Shown here in pieces: positions 9,041 to 18,179 of a stretch of DNA of 30,318 nt. Position 1 is the first letter of the stretch. Every line of letters starts with the position of its first letter. The position numbers and the translations under genes are program-made. Under the pieces are notes generated by a model. It saw only the letters and a program-made list of their open reading frames with translations, made no database searches and was not told where the DNA came from. Location of the stretch: positions 58,438 through 88,755 of the forward strand of contig NW_014578297.1 of the NCBI RefSeq assembly GCF_000485595.1. Reading direction: 5' to 3'. This DNA is from Priapulus caudatus. Its lineage: Eukaryota; Priapulida; Priapulimorpha; Priapulimorphida; Priapulidae.

Positions 9041-9160
9041 CTATTGTACACGTCGGTCCATGTGTGTCTGGGCAGTCCATGTTCACGCATGTGACGTCTG
9101 TTGGCTTGTTACTACACCATTGGTTTTCCCGACATCGACTCTTGCAGTTCGCCGGCTCAG
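9041..9160 (-). CDS. Cysteine-rich module exon (phase 1-1), family unknown
   Basis: Minus-strand exon of 120 nt, acceptor with a good pyrimidine tract (ACCTTTTTAG), donor GTGCGG, phase 1 at both ends. The module reads EPANCKSRCRENQWC, then DVTCVNMDCP, then HGPTC. Six cysteines in a C-x3-C-x5-C-x8-C-x4-C-x7-C pattern suggest a three-disulphide extracellular module of about 40 residues. I do not recognise the family; a reduced thrombospondin-type repeat is possible but its tryptophans are missing. The symmetric phase matches the WSC exons, so it is probably part of the same ectodomain. Confidence 0.6.
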
Positions 9161-9372
9161 CTAAAAAGGTTATTTGTTCAACAGCAGGCAGACGGCATAG
9201 ACTCGCAATTTTCCCTGATCATTTTAATTATTTGGGCGTGTGTGTGTATACATGGGCGCATGTGGATGAATTTGTATGTGTAAATAGGTATAGATAATGA
9301 TTTAGTTGGTTGCATCATAGGTAAATCGTTCTCCTAACTGATTAATTTGGGCCGAACTCTACTCTTTCTCTA

Positions 9373-9467
9373 TGATCATATTTCTATGGATGCTCTTTTT
9401 ACACAGTAATTTTATAGTGAACTGTCGTGTGAGAACAATTATATTACGTCGTGAATGAACACACTTC
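9373..9467. repeat. 95-bp direct repeat, copy 2
   Basis: Second copy of 6065-6159, same orientation. It lies just upstream (in the minus-strand sense) of the cysteine-rich exon and about 60 bp before the satellite array. Confidence 0.9.
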
Positions 9468-9544
9468 CTGATCAGTAGATAATCATATATTGTAGCTAAT
9501 TGTTTTCCATGTGAATGGTAGGCCTACAGTCTGAAATCCGGGTT

Positions 9545-10864
9545 CGCGCATGCGCAGTAGCTAACTGTATTATTCATATTTTGATTTGAAAATTTATTTA
9601 AAATGGAAGCGGGCTACACACAAGTAGATTTATGCTATAAATATACATCGCCATGCTTCTGGTAAAAGAGGGTACGACGCCCTAGCCTGCAGGGTACCCC
9701 GGACAGAGTGTTTCTGGCAGCAGTTTCTCAGATACACGTACTTGTATATATTCCCCCAAATACTCGTTTTTTAACAGATAATGGGCATATGCAACCCAGT
9801 ATATTACCGCCTGGTACATTAGCAAATATTCAATAATTTTATCTATGCTGTATAGTCTGAAATCTGGGTTCGCGCATGCGCAGTATCTGACTGAATGATT
9901 CATATTTTGATTTGAAAATTTATTTAAAATGGAGGCGGGCTACACACAAGTAGATTTATGCGATAAATATCCATCGCCATGCCTCTGGTAAAAGAGGGCA
10001 CGACGCCCTAGCTTGCAGGGTACCCCGGACAGAGTGTTTCTGGCAGCAGTTTCTCGGATACAAGTACTTGTATATATTACCCCAAATACTCGTTTTTTAA
10101 CAGATAGGCCTACTGGACATATGCAACCCAGTATATTACCGCCTGGTACATTACAAAATATTAAAGAATTTTACCTATGCTGTATAGTCTGAAATCCGGG
10201 TTCGCGCATGCGCAGTATCTGACTGAATGATTAATATTTTTATTTGAAAACGTAATTAAAATGGAGCCGGGCTACACACAAGTAGATTTATGCGATAAAT
10301 ATCCATCGCCATGCCGCTGGTAAAAGAGGGCACGACGCCCTAGCTTGCAGGGTACCCCTGACAGAGTGTTTCTGGCAGCAGTTTCTCAGATACAAGTACT
10401 TGTATATATTCCCCCAAATACTCGTTTTTTAACAGATACTGAGCATATGCAACCCAGTATATTACCGCCTGGTTGGGCCTACATTAACAAATATTCAAGA
10501 ATTTTATCTATGCTGTATAGTCTGAAATCCGGGTTCGCGCATGCGCAGTATCTGACTGAATGATTCATATTTTGATTTCAAAACGTATTTAAAATGGAGC
10601 CGGGCTACACAAGTAGATTTATGCGATAAATTTCCATCGCCAAGCCTCTGGTAAAAGATGGTACGGCGCCCTAGCTTGCAGGGTACCCCTGACAGAGTGT
10701 TTCTGGCAGCAGTCTCTCAGATACAGGTAGGCCTACAGATACAAATACTCGTTTTTTAACAGATACTGGTCATATGCAACCCAGTATATTACCGCCTGGT
10801 ACAGAAAATATTCAAGAATTTTATCTATGCTGAATAGTCTCAAGTCCGGGTTCGCGCATGCGCA
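9545..10864. promoter_or_regulatory. Five perfect NRF1-type palindromes, one per monomer
   Basis: CGCGCATGCGCA occurs at 9545-9556, 9871-9882, 10203-10214, 10536-10547 and 10853-10864; the sixth monomer has one substitution (11253-11264). It matches the known NRF1 consensus YGCGCAYGCGCR. Occupancy depends on CpG methylation, and function here is not shown. Confidence 0.6.
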
Positions 10865-11118
10865 GTATCTGACTGAATGATTAATATTTTGGTTTTGAAC
10901 TACATTTAAAATAGAGCCGGGCTACCCACAAGTAGATTTTCGCGATAAATTTCCATCGCCAAGCCTCTTGTAAAAGATGGTACGGCGCCCTAGCTTGCAG
11001 GGTACCCCGGACAGAGTGTTTCTGGCAGCAGTCTCTCAGATACAGGTTTTTTAACAGATACTGGGCATATGCAACCTACATTAACAAATATTCAAGAATT
11101 TTATCTATGCTGTATAGT

Positions 11119-11230
11119 CACTGATCTCTATAATATAATCGATTATATTATAGAGATCGATTCGATTATATTATATTCGATTATATTATATTATAGAGAT
11201 CGAGATTCGATTATATTATAGAAATCAGTG
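11119..11230. mobile_element. 112-bp hAT-like MITE inside a satellite monomer
   Basis: The element starts CACTGATCTCTATAATATAA and ends with the inverted form TTATAGAAATCAGTG; the terminal inverted repeats are about 24 bp with one mismatch. It is flanked by an 8-bp duplication TGTATAGT (11111-11118 and 11231-11238). The other monomers show the empty site, GCTGTATAGTCTGAAAT. Eight-base duplications and C-A...T-G ends are typical of hAT elements. The interior is built of repeated ATCGATTATATTATA units. It has no coding capacity. Confidence 0.88.
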
Positions 11231-11425
11231 TGTATAGTCTGAAATTCGGGTTCGAGCATGCGCAGTATCTGACTGAATGATTCATATTTTGGTTTTGCAA
11301 TGTATTTAAAATGGAGCCGGGCTACCCACAAGTCGATTTCCGACTTTGACCTACTGCAATAATGCTCAGGCAGTGATTTGTATGTTATGGCTTTGGTTTC
11401 TTATAAGTGCAGTTGAGTCGTTTAC

Positions 11426-11590
11426 CGGTGTCTGGACCATGTTGACCCTGCTTTTCCTCATCGTCTGTACACAGGTTTTGACGTCAACGACGCCATCTTT
11501 TCTGCCTTGTTCTAGCAAGATGGTGATAGCCAAAAATGTTCCAGTACGACCGATTCCAGCACTATTAACAACAACCACGTATAAGCCCGT
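11426..11590 (-). CDS. RPTP exon: D1 catalytic loop with Cys replaced by Asn
   Basis: Minus-strand exon ending at a GTAAAC donor in phase 0; the start is either after GTGGAACAG (11590, phase 0, 55 codons) or after ATATACAG (11634). It encodes GLYVVVVNSAGIGRTGTFL, then a VDVKTCV-like helix and RVNMVQTP. The active phosphatase signature is H-C-S-A-G-x-G-R-T-G. Here S-A-G-I-G-R-T-G is perfect, but the His-Cys before it is Val-Asn (Asn codon at 11564-11566). The nucleophile is missing, so this domain should be catalytically dead although the phosphate-binding Arg is kept. It joins in phase to 5880-6023. Upstream D1 exons would lie beyond the (ACT)n run and the gap. Confidence 0.88.
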
Positions 11591-11703
11591 CTGTTCCACT
11601 ATATGGATAAGACGGTATCGTGCAGAAGGTTTTACTGTATATATTGCACAATCTTACAATACACTTATTAAATGTTAAATGATTGTTTCTTGACTGCTAG
11701 ATA

Positions 11704-11707
11704 CTAT

Positions 11708-11762
<55 letters not shown>
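11704..11762. repeat. (ACT)n microsatellite at contig edge
   Basis: About 19 uninterrupted ACT/TAC units run straight into the N gap. The array broke the assembly here. Confidence 0.95.
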
Positions 11763-11772
11763 NNNNNNNNNN
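11763..11772. other. Assembly gap (10 N)
   Basis: Ten N's of conventional length, so the true gap size is unknown. What follows need not be adjacent in the genome. Confidence 0.99.
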
Positions 11773-11937
11773 AATGTGTTCTCGTGTGTTGCTTCAGATG
11801 AGATGAGGGATGCTACCAGTTGATCTTTTTGACTTTTAGATGGCCTTGTTATCATATTTTGTGTGGGAACACTACGTTTGGCTGAGGTCCTGTGTATATA
11901 TTTCGTTGTTGAAGCTCAGCATTTGGTGCGATTCTAG

Positions 11938-12114
11938 TTGTATTGGCGAGGCATGAGATGTCTCCTAGCCAGTGAGGAGAGCTGCCAGAGACAGCTGTAC
12001 ATTGTGCAAACAATTGCTCTACAGTCCCGTGCAGAGATGTTGAAGAAGGCGGCTGTCCTCACAGTCTCTCCCAACGAGGTCCAGCAACTGGTGTACATTT
12101 TTAGCTCACCTTGA
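11938..12114 (+). CDS. Possible terminal exon of an unknown protein
   Basis: After an acceptor-like GCGATTCTAG the plus strand is open for 58 codons, with an ATG at residue 6 (MRCLLASEESCQRQLY...). It continues with AEMLKKAAVLTVSPNEVQQL and stops within the hairpin repeat that begins near 12098. The composition is coding-like, helical and free of repeats, but no family is recognised. The last six residues and the stop are supplied by the repeat, so either the repeat truncated the gene or this is not an exon. No upstream exon is visible because of the gap. Confidence 0.3.
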   Translation: MYWRGMRCLLASEESCQRQLYIVQTIALQSRAEMLKKAAVLTVSPNEVQQLVYIFSSP

Positions 12115-12290
12115 CATCGTCAAGATGAGCTATTGCCATGGGGCGTCGTACGTCCGTCCGTCCGTCCGTCAACATTTGGCTACGGTCAACGATAACTTGA
12201 GAACCGTTTGACCCACATGTTTCAAATTGCATACAGTTGTTACTCCTATGGGAGAGATGTGAACGCATGTGTCACCTTTTTTTGCCTAAC
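12098..12290. repeat. Interspersed repeat with hairpin head and (GTCC)n
   Basis: TTTTTAGCTCACCTTGACATC is followed by its partial inverse GTCAAGATGAGCT, then TATTGCCATGG and GTCCGTCCGTCCGTC. I recall sequences of this form (TTTAGCTCACC...GGTGAGCTATTGCCAT...CCGTCCGTC) as very abundant dispersed repeats in molluscs and some other marine invertebrates. The right end is not defined; about 12290 is a guess. Confidence 0.6.
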
Positions 12291-12660
12291 AGATTTCTTA
12301 AAATGTGTAACCATAACCCCATAATCAAGAAATTGAAATGAATTGATTAATTCACTTGTGTAAACATGCAAAGCATGTTCGTTTATATCTATAGAATGTT
12401 CATGATAATTGAAGTATTGATCATCTTTTTTTACTAAAAGTAAATAGCCTAAATCCAGCTTAAACTTAACCCTAACCTAACGTTTAGCCACTATGAATGA
12501 ACATGGGTCTGATTTTAGGATTGACCATCGCAGACTATTGAAATTGCTGCTAGGTCAAGTATACATTAGTACGGAAGCCGCCTAGTGCCGGCGCCGTCAC
12601 GTTTTTCGTTGTAGTCGTCGTCGTCATCATTACTCGCCCTGACAAGGCTAAAACACAGCA
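12291..12660. other. Unique non-coding DNA
   Basis: AT-rich with a short CTTAACCCTAACCTAACG run near 12463-12482. Nothing else was recognised. Confidence 0.4.
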
Positions 12661-12663
12661 CCG

Positions 12664-12928
12664 CTAGCGAGCGAAAACATGGCGGTGGCGGCGAGCGAGC
12701 GGAATCGGCGCGGTCGCCTTTTTCGTAGCCGGCGCTGTCACCTTTTTCGCACCGCGAGCGAGCGAAAACACGGTGGGGCGGCGAGCGAGCAGAATCGGCG
12801 CGGTCGCCTTTTTCGCAGCCGGCGCGGTCACCTTTTTCGCACCGCGAGCGAGCGAAAACATGGCGGTGGCGGCGAGCGAGCGGAATCGGCGCGGTCGCCT
12901 TTTTCGTAGCCGGCGCCGTCACGTTTTT
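12664..12928. repeat. GC-rich tandem repeat, ~90-bp unit, three copies
   Basis: Units centre on GCGAGCGAAAACATGGCGG, GGAATCGGCGCGGTCGCC and TTTTTCGTAGCCGGCGC, with the AAAAC box at about 12674, 12765 and 12855. Within a unit, a ~30-bp block (GTCGCCTTTTTCG-AGCCGGCGC, then GTCACCTTTTTCG) is itself duplicated. Both strands are open across it because the unit is stop-poor. CpG density is far above that of the neighbourhood. Confidence 0.9.
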
Positions 12929-13265
12929 CGCATTTGTCGTCGTCACGTTTTTCGTCGTCGTCGTCGTTTTTGCCGTCGTTGTAGACTTTACCAACGCATT
13001 AACCATAGTAAAAGACTAAATAGTGGAATCTGCTCAGACATAATTTTTTATTCACCCGCCCCCCTCCTTCGCATGCCTCCCGGGTGTGTCACCGTAGTCA
13101 CAACTACTATAGTCAGGAGTACACAGAGGAACAAGTGTACCAAACACTACAGTCGTCGTTTTTGTCGACGTCGTAATCATCCATTTTTTGTCGACGTTGT
13201 CGTGACCGCTCTTTGTCGCGGCTGCCGTTGTCGCCGTTGTTTGTCGGCGTTGTCGGCGTTGTAAG
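12929..13265. repeat. GTC/GTT-rich degenerate triplet tract
   Basis: Clusters of GTCGTCGTC, GTTTTTGTCG and GTTGTCGGCGTT are broken by a unique stretch at about 13000-13140. Low complexity; the Arg-rich frames across it are not taken as genes. Confidence 0.7.
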
Positions 13266-13866
13266 CGTCGCCATCATCATTTTTAGTCGCCTAACCCTAT
13301 CGTTGTAAACAAACGATAGCTGCTAAGATGCAAGGAACGGGTCTGAAACTAGTGACACGCCCACAAATGTTTTGCATAACGTGACCTAAACCTTTTCCAG
13401 GAATGCTTCTAGACACTGTTCCAGTGGCACTTAATCTGTGACCAGCGATCCCACGACACCTTCTTTTATTCATAATTCGATTCTCATTACTGTTTTTCGT
13501 TTTCTGTCAACGGTGTTCTGCAGAGTGTACGTTTCCACACAAGATGCCTCGTGCGATGCAGACTGTAAGTACTTTTATTAAAATTCATAATGCATTTAAT
13601 TATAGGAGTATATTATAGGTTATTTGGTTATAGTAATAGATTTATATGACAAGTAGAAAGGTACAATAAATGTATCATAAGCATCGACGCCTTTAGCTGT
13701 TGGTTTTATTTCCGACAAGTAGCTCGACAACGTTCATACGAGTCCGATAGTTAGGTGACTTTCTCTGGTAATTAGATATCGGCAGAAAGTTAAATAACAT
13801 ACTAGTGACAATAGTGACTCTCATAATGCGATTCGCACATCCATAATCGTTAAAATACACCCCGCT
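13266..13866. other. Non-coding DNA with one candidate mini-exon
   Basis: A short inverted repeat (CTATCGTTGTAAAC / AAACGATAG) lies near 13297-13320. Between CTGCAG (ends 13523) and a perfect GTAAGT (13565) is a 41-nt segment holding an ATG in good context (AAGATGCC at 13544) that opens MPRAMQT. It could be a first coding exon, but nothing downstream confirms it. Confidence 0.3.
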
Positions 13867-13899
13867 CACTATCGCACGGCGAGTGCTCTATGTTCCGAC

Positions 13900-14245
13900 T
13901 ATGTCCCACTTCCCCCTCTTCTACCTCCACCCTCAATCTTCCCATCCTCCTACCTCCTCCATCCAACCTCCCTTCCTCTAAACCTCCTCCCTCGCACCTT
14001 CTCCTGCGCTCGCACCTTCTCCCCTCCCACTTCTTCCATCCTCCTCTACCTCCTCGCCTCCACCACTTCTCCTCCTCCTCTACCTCCTCCTCCACCTCTC
14101 CTCCCTCCTACACCTTCTCCTCATGCGCACCTTCTGACCTCTACCTTCCTCCCCCACCGCTCTCTCTACGTCCATACCTCCACCCTTCTCCTGCCTACCT
14201 CTCCTCCACCTTCTTCTCCTTACTATTCTCCGCCTGCTCTGTTGA
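13900..14245. repeat. Polypyrimidine (CCT)n-rich tract
   Basis: The plus strand is nearly all C and T (CCTCC, CTTCTCC, CCACCTC units). The matching purine tract of the right palindrome arm is at 30205-30318. Such homopurine-homopyrimidine DNA can form triplexes. Long open frames here are artefacts. Confidence 0.9.
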
Positions 14246-14286
14246 TTTATATTCAGTAGCTGCCATCTATTGTAGGTGGTAATCTG

Positions 14287-15361
14287 TGTGAGATCTCGGG
14301 TTATCACGTCCAGGAGTAGTAGACTAGTGATCGGAAGACGGCAATAACTGAACTCACGCGTATAGAGAGAATAACGATGATATCTACTAAAGAAAAGGAT
14401 ATAGATATAGATTTACACATAAATATACGGTCAAGCAACGGGAGCAGCCATATTGATCATACTGGCTGGCTAGCCGCCTGTCGGCAAAAAACGAGGAATT
14501 ATTCATTTGGGAATAAGAGTTTACCCGGCGATGAGCGCAAATAGCCGTAGCGCGCACGGCGTTAACAATGTGAGTTCCTAACCAATGAGTCAACCAGCGG
14601 TACGGGCCGGTAGCCGATTTGCGCAACGCCTAGGCGGGGGGGTGCTGCTAGCTGGGTATAAAAGGAGGCAAAGAACTCGGCAAGCTAGAGGGAGTCTTTA
14701 GGTTCACAGTCGGCCCCAGGGGAGAAGCACAGAAGAAGGAGAAGAAGGACGAAGACGAAGGAAGGAAGGAAAGAGAAGCAGTCGAACGGGAGGAGAAAGC
14801 CGAGAGAGTTGTATTTTCAGGGATAGGTTGTAGGTAGGCAAGGCGAGAGAGGGAAGGAAGGACAGAGAGAGAGCGATAAACGCACGGTTTTTCAGGTAAG
14901 GTGTAAGCGCAGAGGCCAAACGGAGAGGGAGAATAAAAACGGCGAAGAAGCGGCATTCTGGTAGAGCTGGGAGGCGAACGGGCGGCGGAGACAGCCTGCG
15001 AAGACTGTGTGGATGCGCACGCAAGGCGAGGACGAAACGTGAGGGAAGGAAGACGGAGCTGGCGACGTGTAGATATAGACGAGATCAATGAAAACTGTTA
15101 AAAGTCCGCTGATATACGAATGCAGGGGAATCATTTGTAGCGCTTCGTAACACGAATGAAAAGGCTATATAGGCCGTATCGTTAAGCCGCATTTCAACCG
15201 TGTTAATGTTCATGCTGGTACGACCTGTTATCTGCTACGGCTCATCGCCCGTCCTGGCGCTTAATAGATCCGGACAGGACGGACACTGATCCACTACTGG
15301 ACACGCGTTACTACCTAACGCTCTGTCGAAACGCGTAGTCGTCTACCCTAGGGCACCTACA
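14287..15361 (+). repeat. 5' LTR, left copy
   Basis: Begins TGTGAGATCTCGGG (TG start) and ends CCTACA (CA end), about 1075 bp, followed at once by a spacer and the primer site. The right-arm equivalent is 29118-30163 (1046 bp). A TATA box at 14657-14665 marks U3/R. The right copy shows AATAAA near 29382, corrupted here at about 15087, which is the likely polyadenylation signal of R. Confidence 0.8.
14657..14665 (+). promoter_or_regulatory. LTR TATA box
   Basis: TATAAAAGG, conserved in the right arm at 29798-29806 on the minus strand. Transcription of the element should start about 25-30 bp downstream. Confidence 0.75.
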
Positions 15362-15368
15362 GGTAAAA

Positions 15369-15386
15369 TGGGCGCTCGTCCCGGAT
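15369..15386 (+). promoter_or_regulatory. Primer-binding site, tRNA-Pro type
   Basis: TGGGCGCTCGTCCCGGAT lies seven bases after the LTR end; the right copy reads CGGGGGCTCGTCCGGCGAT. Both are near matches to the complement of the tRNA-Pro 3' end, the primer type known from murine leukaemia viruses. The two copies err at different positions. Confidence 0.75.
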
Positions 15387-15459
15387 CGTTCGCATGCAAG
15401 GAGTAGCGCGTAGCAAGCGTACCAAGTGATACAGACGGATTAGTGAACAGAGGATAAAT

Positions 15460-17130
15460 ATGTCGAGTTTCATACAGAGATAACGGGAATTTCTGACGCC
15501 CACGCGGATCGATGGAGCGACGGGAAGGCATGCAAGGGGCCAGCGAAGGCTGATGACTCATCGATCACAGCTTGCGTGAACGAGGAGGTGTGACGTCCAT
15601 TCTTTTCAGAAGGGGACAGGGACCGACAACCCTGCTACGATGGCGTATCACCCGGAGGAGGCTGCTAGGACAGGAAAGATATTTCCAGCGAGGCAGCCAG
15701 GGATGATAGAGAAGACGACAAGATGGAGAGGAGATTGCCGCGAAAGCTGGAAGAATTGAACAGAATAGGGCCAGAGATTACACACACGGCCCACCCCACG
15801 CTGGAGTAAGCCGGAAAGCATACAGAGAGACTGGGACGCCCGACCCGACAGTATAGCAGCGGCTTGTTGGCAGCAGAGAACGGCCACAGAATACTGATTT
15901 CGGGCACAGACTATGAGGAAAAAGAAATCTTACAGGCACCTGACAAGAGATCAGGCTACGGTTAGGGATATGCCGTTACACCGGCAGGAGGGGAGTCGAT
16001 GCGGGAACGCTGCCTGCGCACGTGAGAAAGTCACGTGCGGACAGTTGTACCTGTAAAGGAACGGAGACCTCCGCAAACTTTAGCCGGGAGATGGATGGCA
16101 TAAAGAATTTCCTGATAAAGTTTGAGATGACGGCTAGTTATCAATCTAGTGGCCGGAGGATGGATGGCGAATTCAGTTAGGATTATGTTGTGGAGGTGAA
16201 GCCTCTAGGGTGATGACAGGATGGCCAACGGTCACAGGCGCTGCTTGACTACGCACGGGATGGTTGCCTGTTTGCAACGCAGGTTCGATTCCGGTAGCGC
16301 GCATCCACGTTTTCGGAGTGAGCTACGCCGTGAGGACGCAGGCGCTTTGGCGAGACGGCCGGAGGAATTTGCGCGGTCATGCGGCAGGCTGTTTCCAGGC
16401 CCTACCCTGGCAGTGATAGGTCATCAGCACGCAGATCTTAATAGATAGGTACTCTGGAGCGGAATAAGGAATGGCCGAAACACAACGCTATCGCAGCTCT
16501 GGCCAGGACGCAGGCACGCTAGACGAGCAGTAATCGGGTGCACAGTTCGAGGCGTTACAAGAGGAGACTAAATCGTAGAAAAGAAACTCGCCACCAGGGG
16601 GAGAGGCACGTATTATACGAGCTTGCGATGCAACCAAGGGGATCCAGTGTCTGAGTCTACGGGAAGAGATGGCGAGAAGGAATGAGGAAGCCTGAGACAA
16701 GAAATGGTTAGGATCATGAAGGACGCGTGAAGGTCAGGCAGCAACATCTACAGCCCTAGAGATGGAAGAGAGGTCACAAAAGGTCGGGAGAGAGGATCAG
16801 AAGTGCAGCCAATTCAGCGGAATGCCAAGCCTCCACTGATAGAGCAGGACAGCTGACATCGAATGTTATTATTTGGCAGGCGAACAGGCACATGGCAGAG
16901 AGATTGCCCGCGCCGATTGCAATGCGGCAATGTTCCAGAGAATGCGCGCACAACGGACAGGCGCTGCCGAGAGGAGCGCGCAAACACCGTTAAACTAGGA
17001 CGGGCTAGGAGAAAGAGTCGTACCTGGCCCTATAAAGCCCGACTGAGGGAGCTACACCACGATCTACTGGTTCACACTCTCGTGCAGAATGGACAAGATA
17101 GAAGAAGGCGAGGATACAGGAAAACACGTA
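15460..17130 (+). pseudogene. gag: gag region: capsid and CCHC knuckle (frame-broken)
   Basis: A start codon about 75 bp after the primer site opens MSSF in both arms (15460 here, 29020 on the minus strand there). Near 16105-16140 the product reads FLIKFEMTAS, and near 16325-16380 an Arg-rich LRRE...PEEFARS helix; together they match the capsid fold of Ty3/Gypsy gag (retrotrans_gag type). At about 16864-16911 a zinc knuckle is visible with small indels: C-x2-C-x4-H-x4-C, with RRTG before the His and QRDCPRR at the end. It binds genomic RNA in the particle. Several frame shifts separate these pieces, and the right arm shifts at other positions. Confidence 0.75.
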
Positions 17131-17264
17131 GGGAGTAAAATATGCGATAAATAGAGATCACCCTCACTCTTCACGCCGCAAGGCTGAAGCCACACGGGAT
17201 AGCCTGATCATCTCCGTGCACCTTGGCAGTGTCATCCCACGTGGGTGTACCTGTGAGAAGTAGA

Positions 17265-17545
17265 GGGATGTTAAGAAATGAACTTTCTAATCGAGCAGTG
17301 AATGCAAGTACACGCGTGATACATGAGGAATAGGTTCAATGACATCAAGCACGTACCGGGGCTAACAGCTGAATAACGAAAAAGAGAGATCTGAAGATGG
17401 CGAACGGGCGAAGCAGATGAGTAGTCCTGGAGAGACTGTTGTCGCGTCTAGAATCGCCGATCATACTACAATAGAAAAAAATGGTCATTGGCCATTTAGA
17501 GGATTTAGATGGGATTTTGGGACTCGACTTTGCCTTCGTCCCGAT
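17265..17545 (+). pseudogene. Retropepsin-like protease region (frame-broken)
   Basis: At about 17278-17325 the plus strand reads MNFLI, then a damaged Asp-Ser/Thr-Gly-like site, then RVIHEE; the right arm reads FLIDS at the same place (plus coordinates about 27195-27215). This is the catalytic D-T/S-G of a retropepsin. About 70 codons later DGILGLDF at 17511-17534 is the conserved I-L-G-x-D-F strand that closes the flap-side core. The enzyme would cleave Gag-Pol. The catalytic triad cannot be read cleanly in the left copy. Confidence 0.65.
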
Positions 17546-18179
17546 ACAATGCTATCCTGAACATACTAACGGGAATGCTATCAACTTGAGCGGAAAAAAT
17601 TCAAGCTTTTGGACAGGAGGAGAGAATGGTAAGACGCAGTATAAACGTGGATAGAGACGACGAGATGCTGAAGCCAGGGAAGAGATACAGTCAATTGCCC
17701 TGGATGACTTATGCAGTACGATAAGGTTATCCAAAGGTAACGCAGGTAAGGCTAAAATGCCTATCCCAGAATTTCAGAAGCTGGAGACGCAAGGGATCGA
17801 TGGAGCAGACAGCGTGTTCCCGAGGATGTGATGAAGTACCCGTTGTTATCTCCCACACAGGCGGAAGATAGGGCTACCACTGTTGGGTGAGGATCAGCAG
17901 GTGGGGAACTCAACCAGTGAGGAGATGAGACGCAGCCAGGGTACAGCAGTTGTGAGGCGTTCTGAACGGCATGGCACCGCTAATGTTAGCTGACGCACCT
18001 ACAGATGCTGCTGGATAGGTGGACTGAAAAGCTGCGACGCGAGGCAAGCGAAAGTAAAGTGGCGGAGACACTACATAACGCTATCGAGATATCTCGCGGG
18101 CCGGGGAAGATGGTCTCGGGAGGCGAATATCGTGAAGCATAAAAAAAATGTAGGTGAGTGGCGCTAGACAATTAAAGGC

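Larger units (their letters stand above)
9529..11342. repeat. Satellite array, ~330-bp monomer, about 5.5 copies
   Basis: Monomers start at GTCTGAAATC-type sequence at about 9529, 9855, 10187, 10520, 10837 and 11237, giving spacings of 326, 332, 333, 317 and 400. The last is long because of the MITE at 11119-11230. Shared landmarks are the CGCGCATGCGCA box, GGGCTACACACAAGTAG, CTTGCAGGGTACCCC and TGCAACCCAGTATATTACCG. The sixth copy is cut off near 11342. Monomers four and five have internal deletions. The array sits in the interval between the catalytic-loop exon and the ectodomain exons; open frames in it are not conserved in frame and are not genes. Confidence 0.95.

Noticed and set aside
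9016-9297. Plus-strand frame of 93 codons
   Set aside because: It is antisense to the cleanly spliced cysteine-rich exon at 9041-9160.
9529-11342. CRISPR-like array
   Set aside because: The repeats are 330-bp satellite monomers without short repeat-spacer structure, and the DNA is eukaryotic.
13850-14307. Ser/Pro-rich and Glu/Arg-rich frames
   Set aside because: Low-complexity products of the CCT tract.
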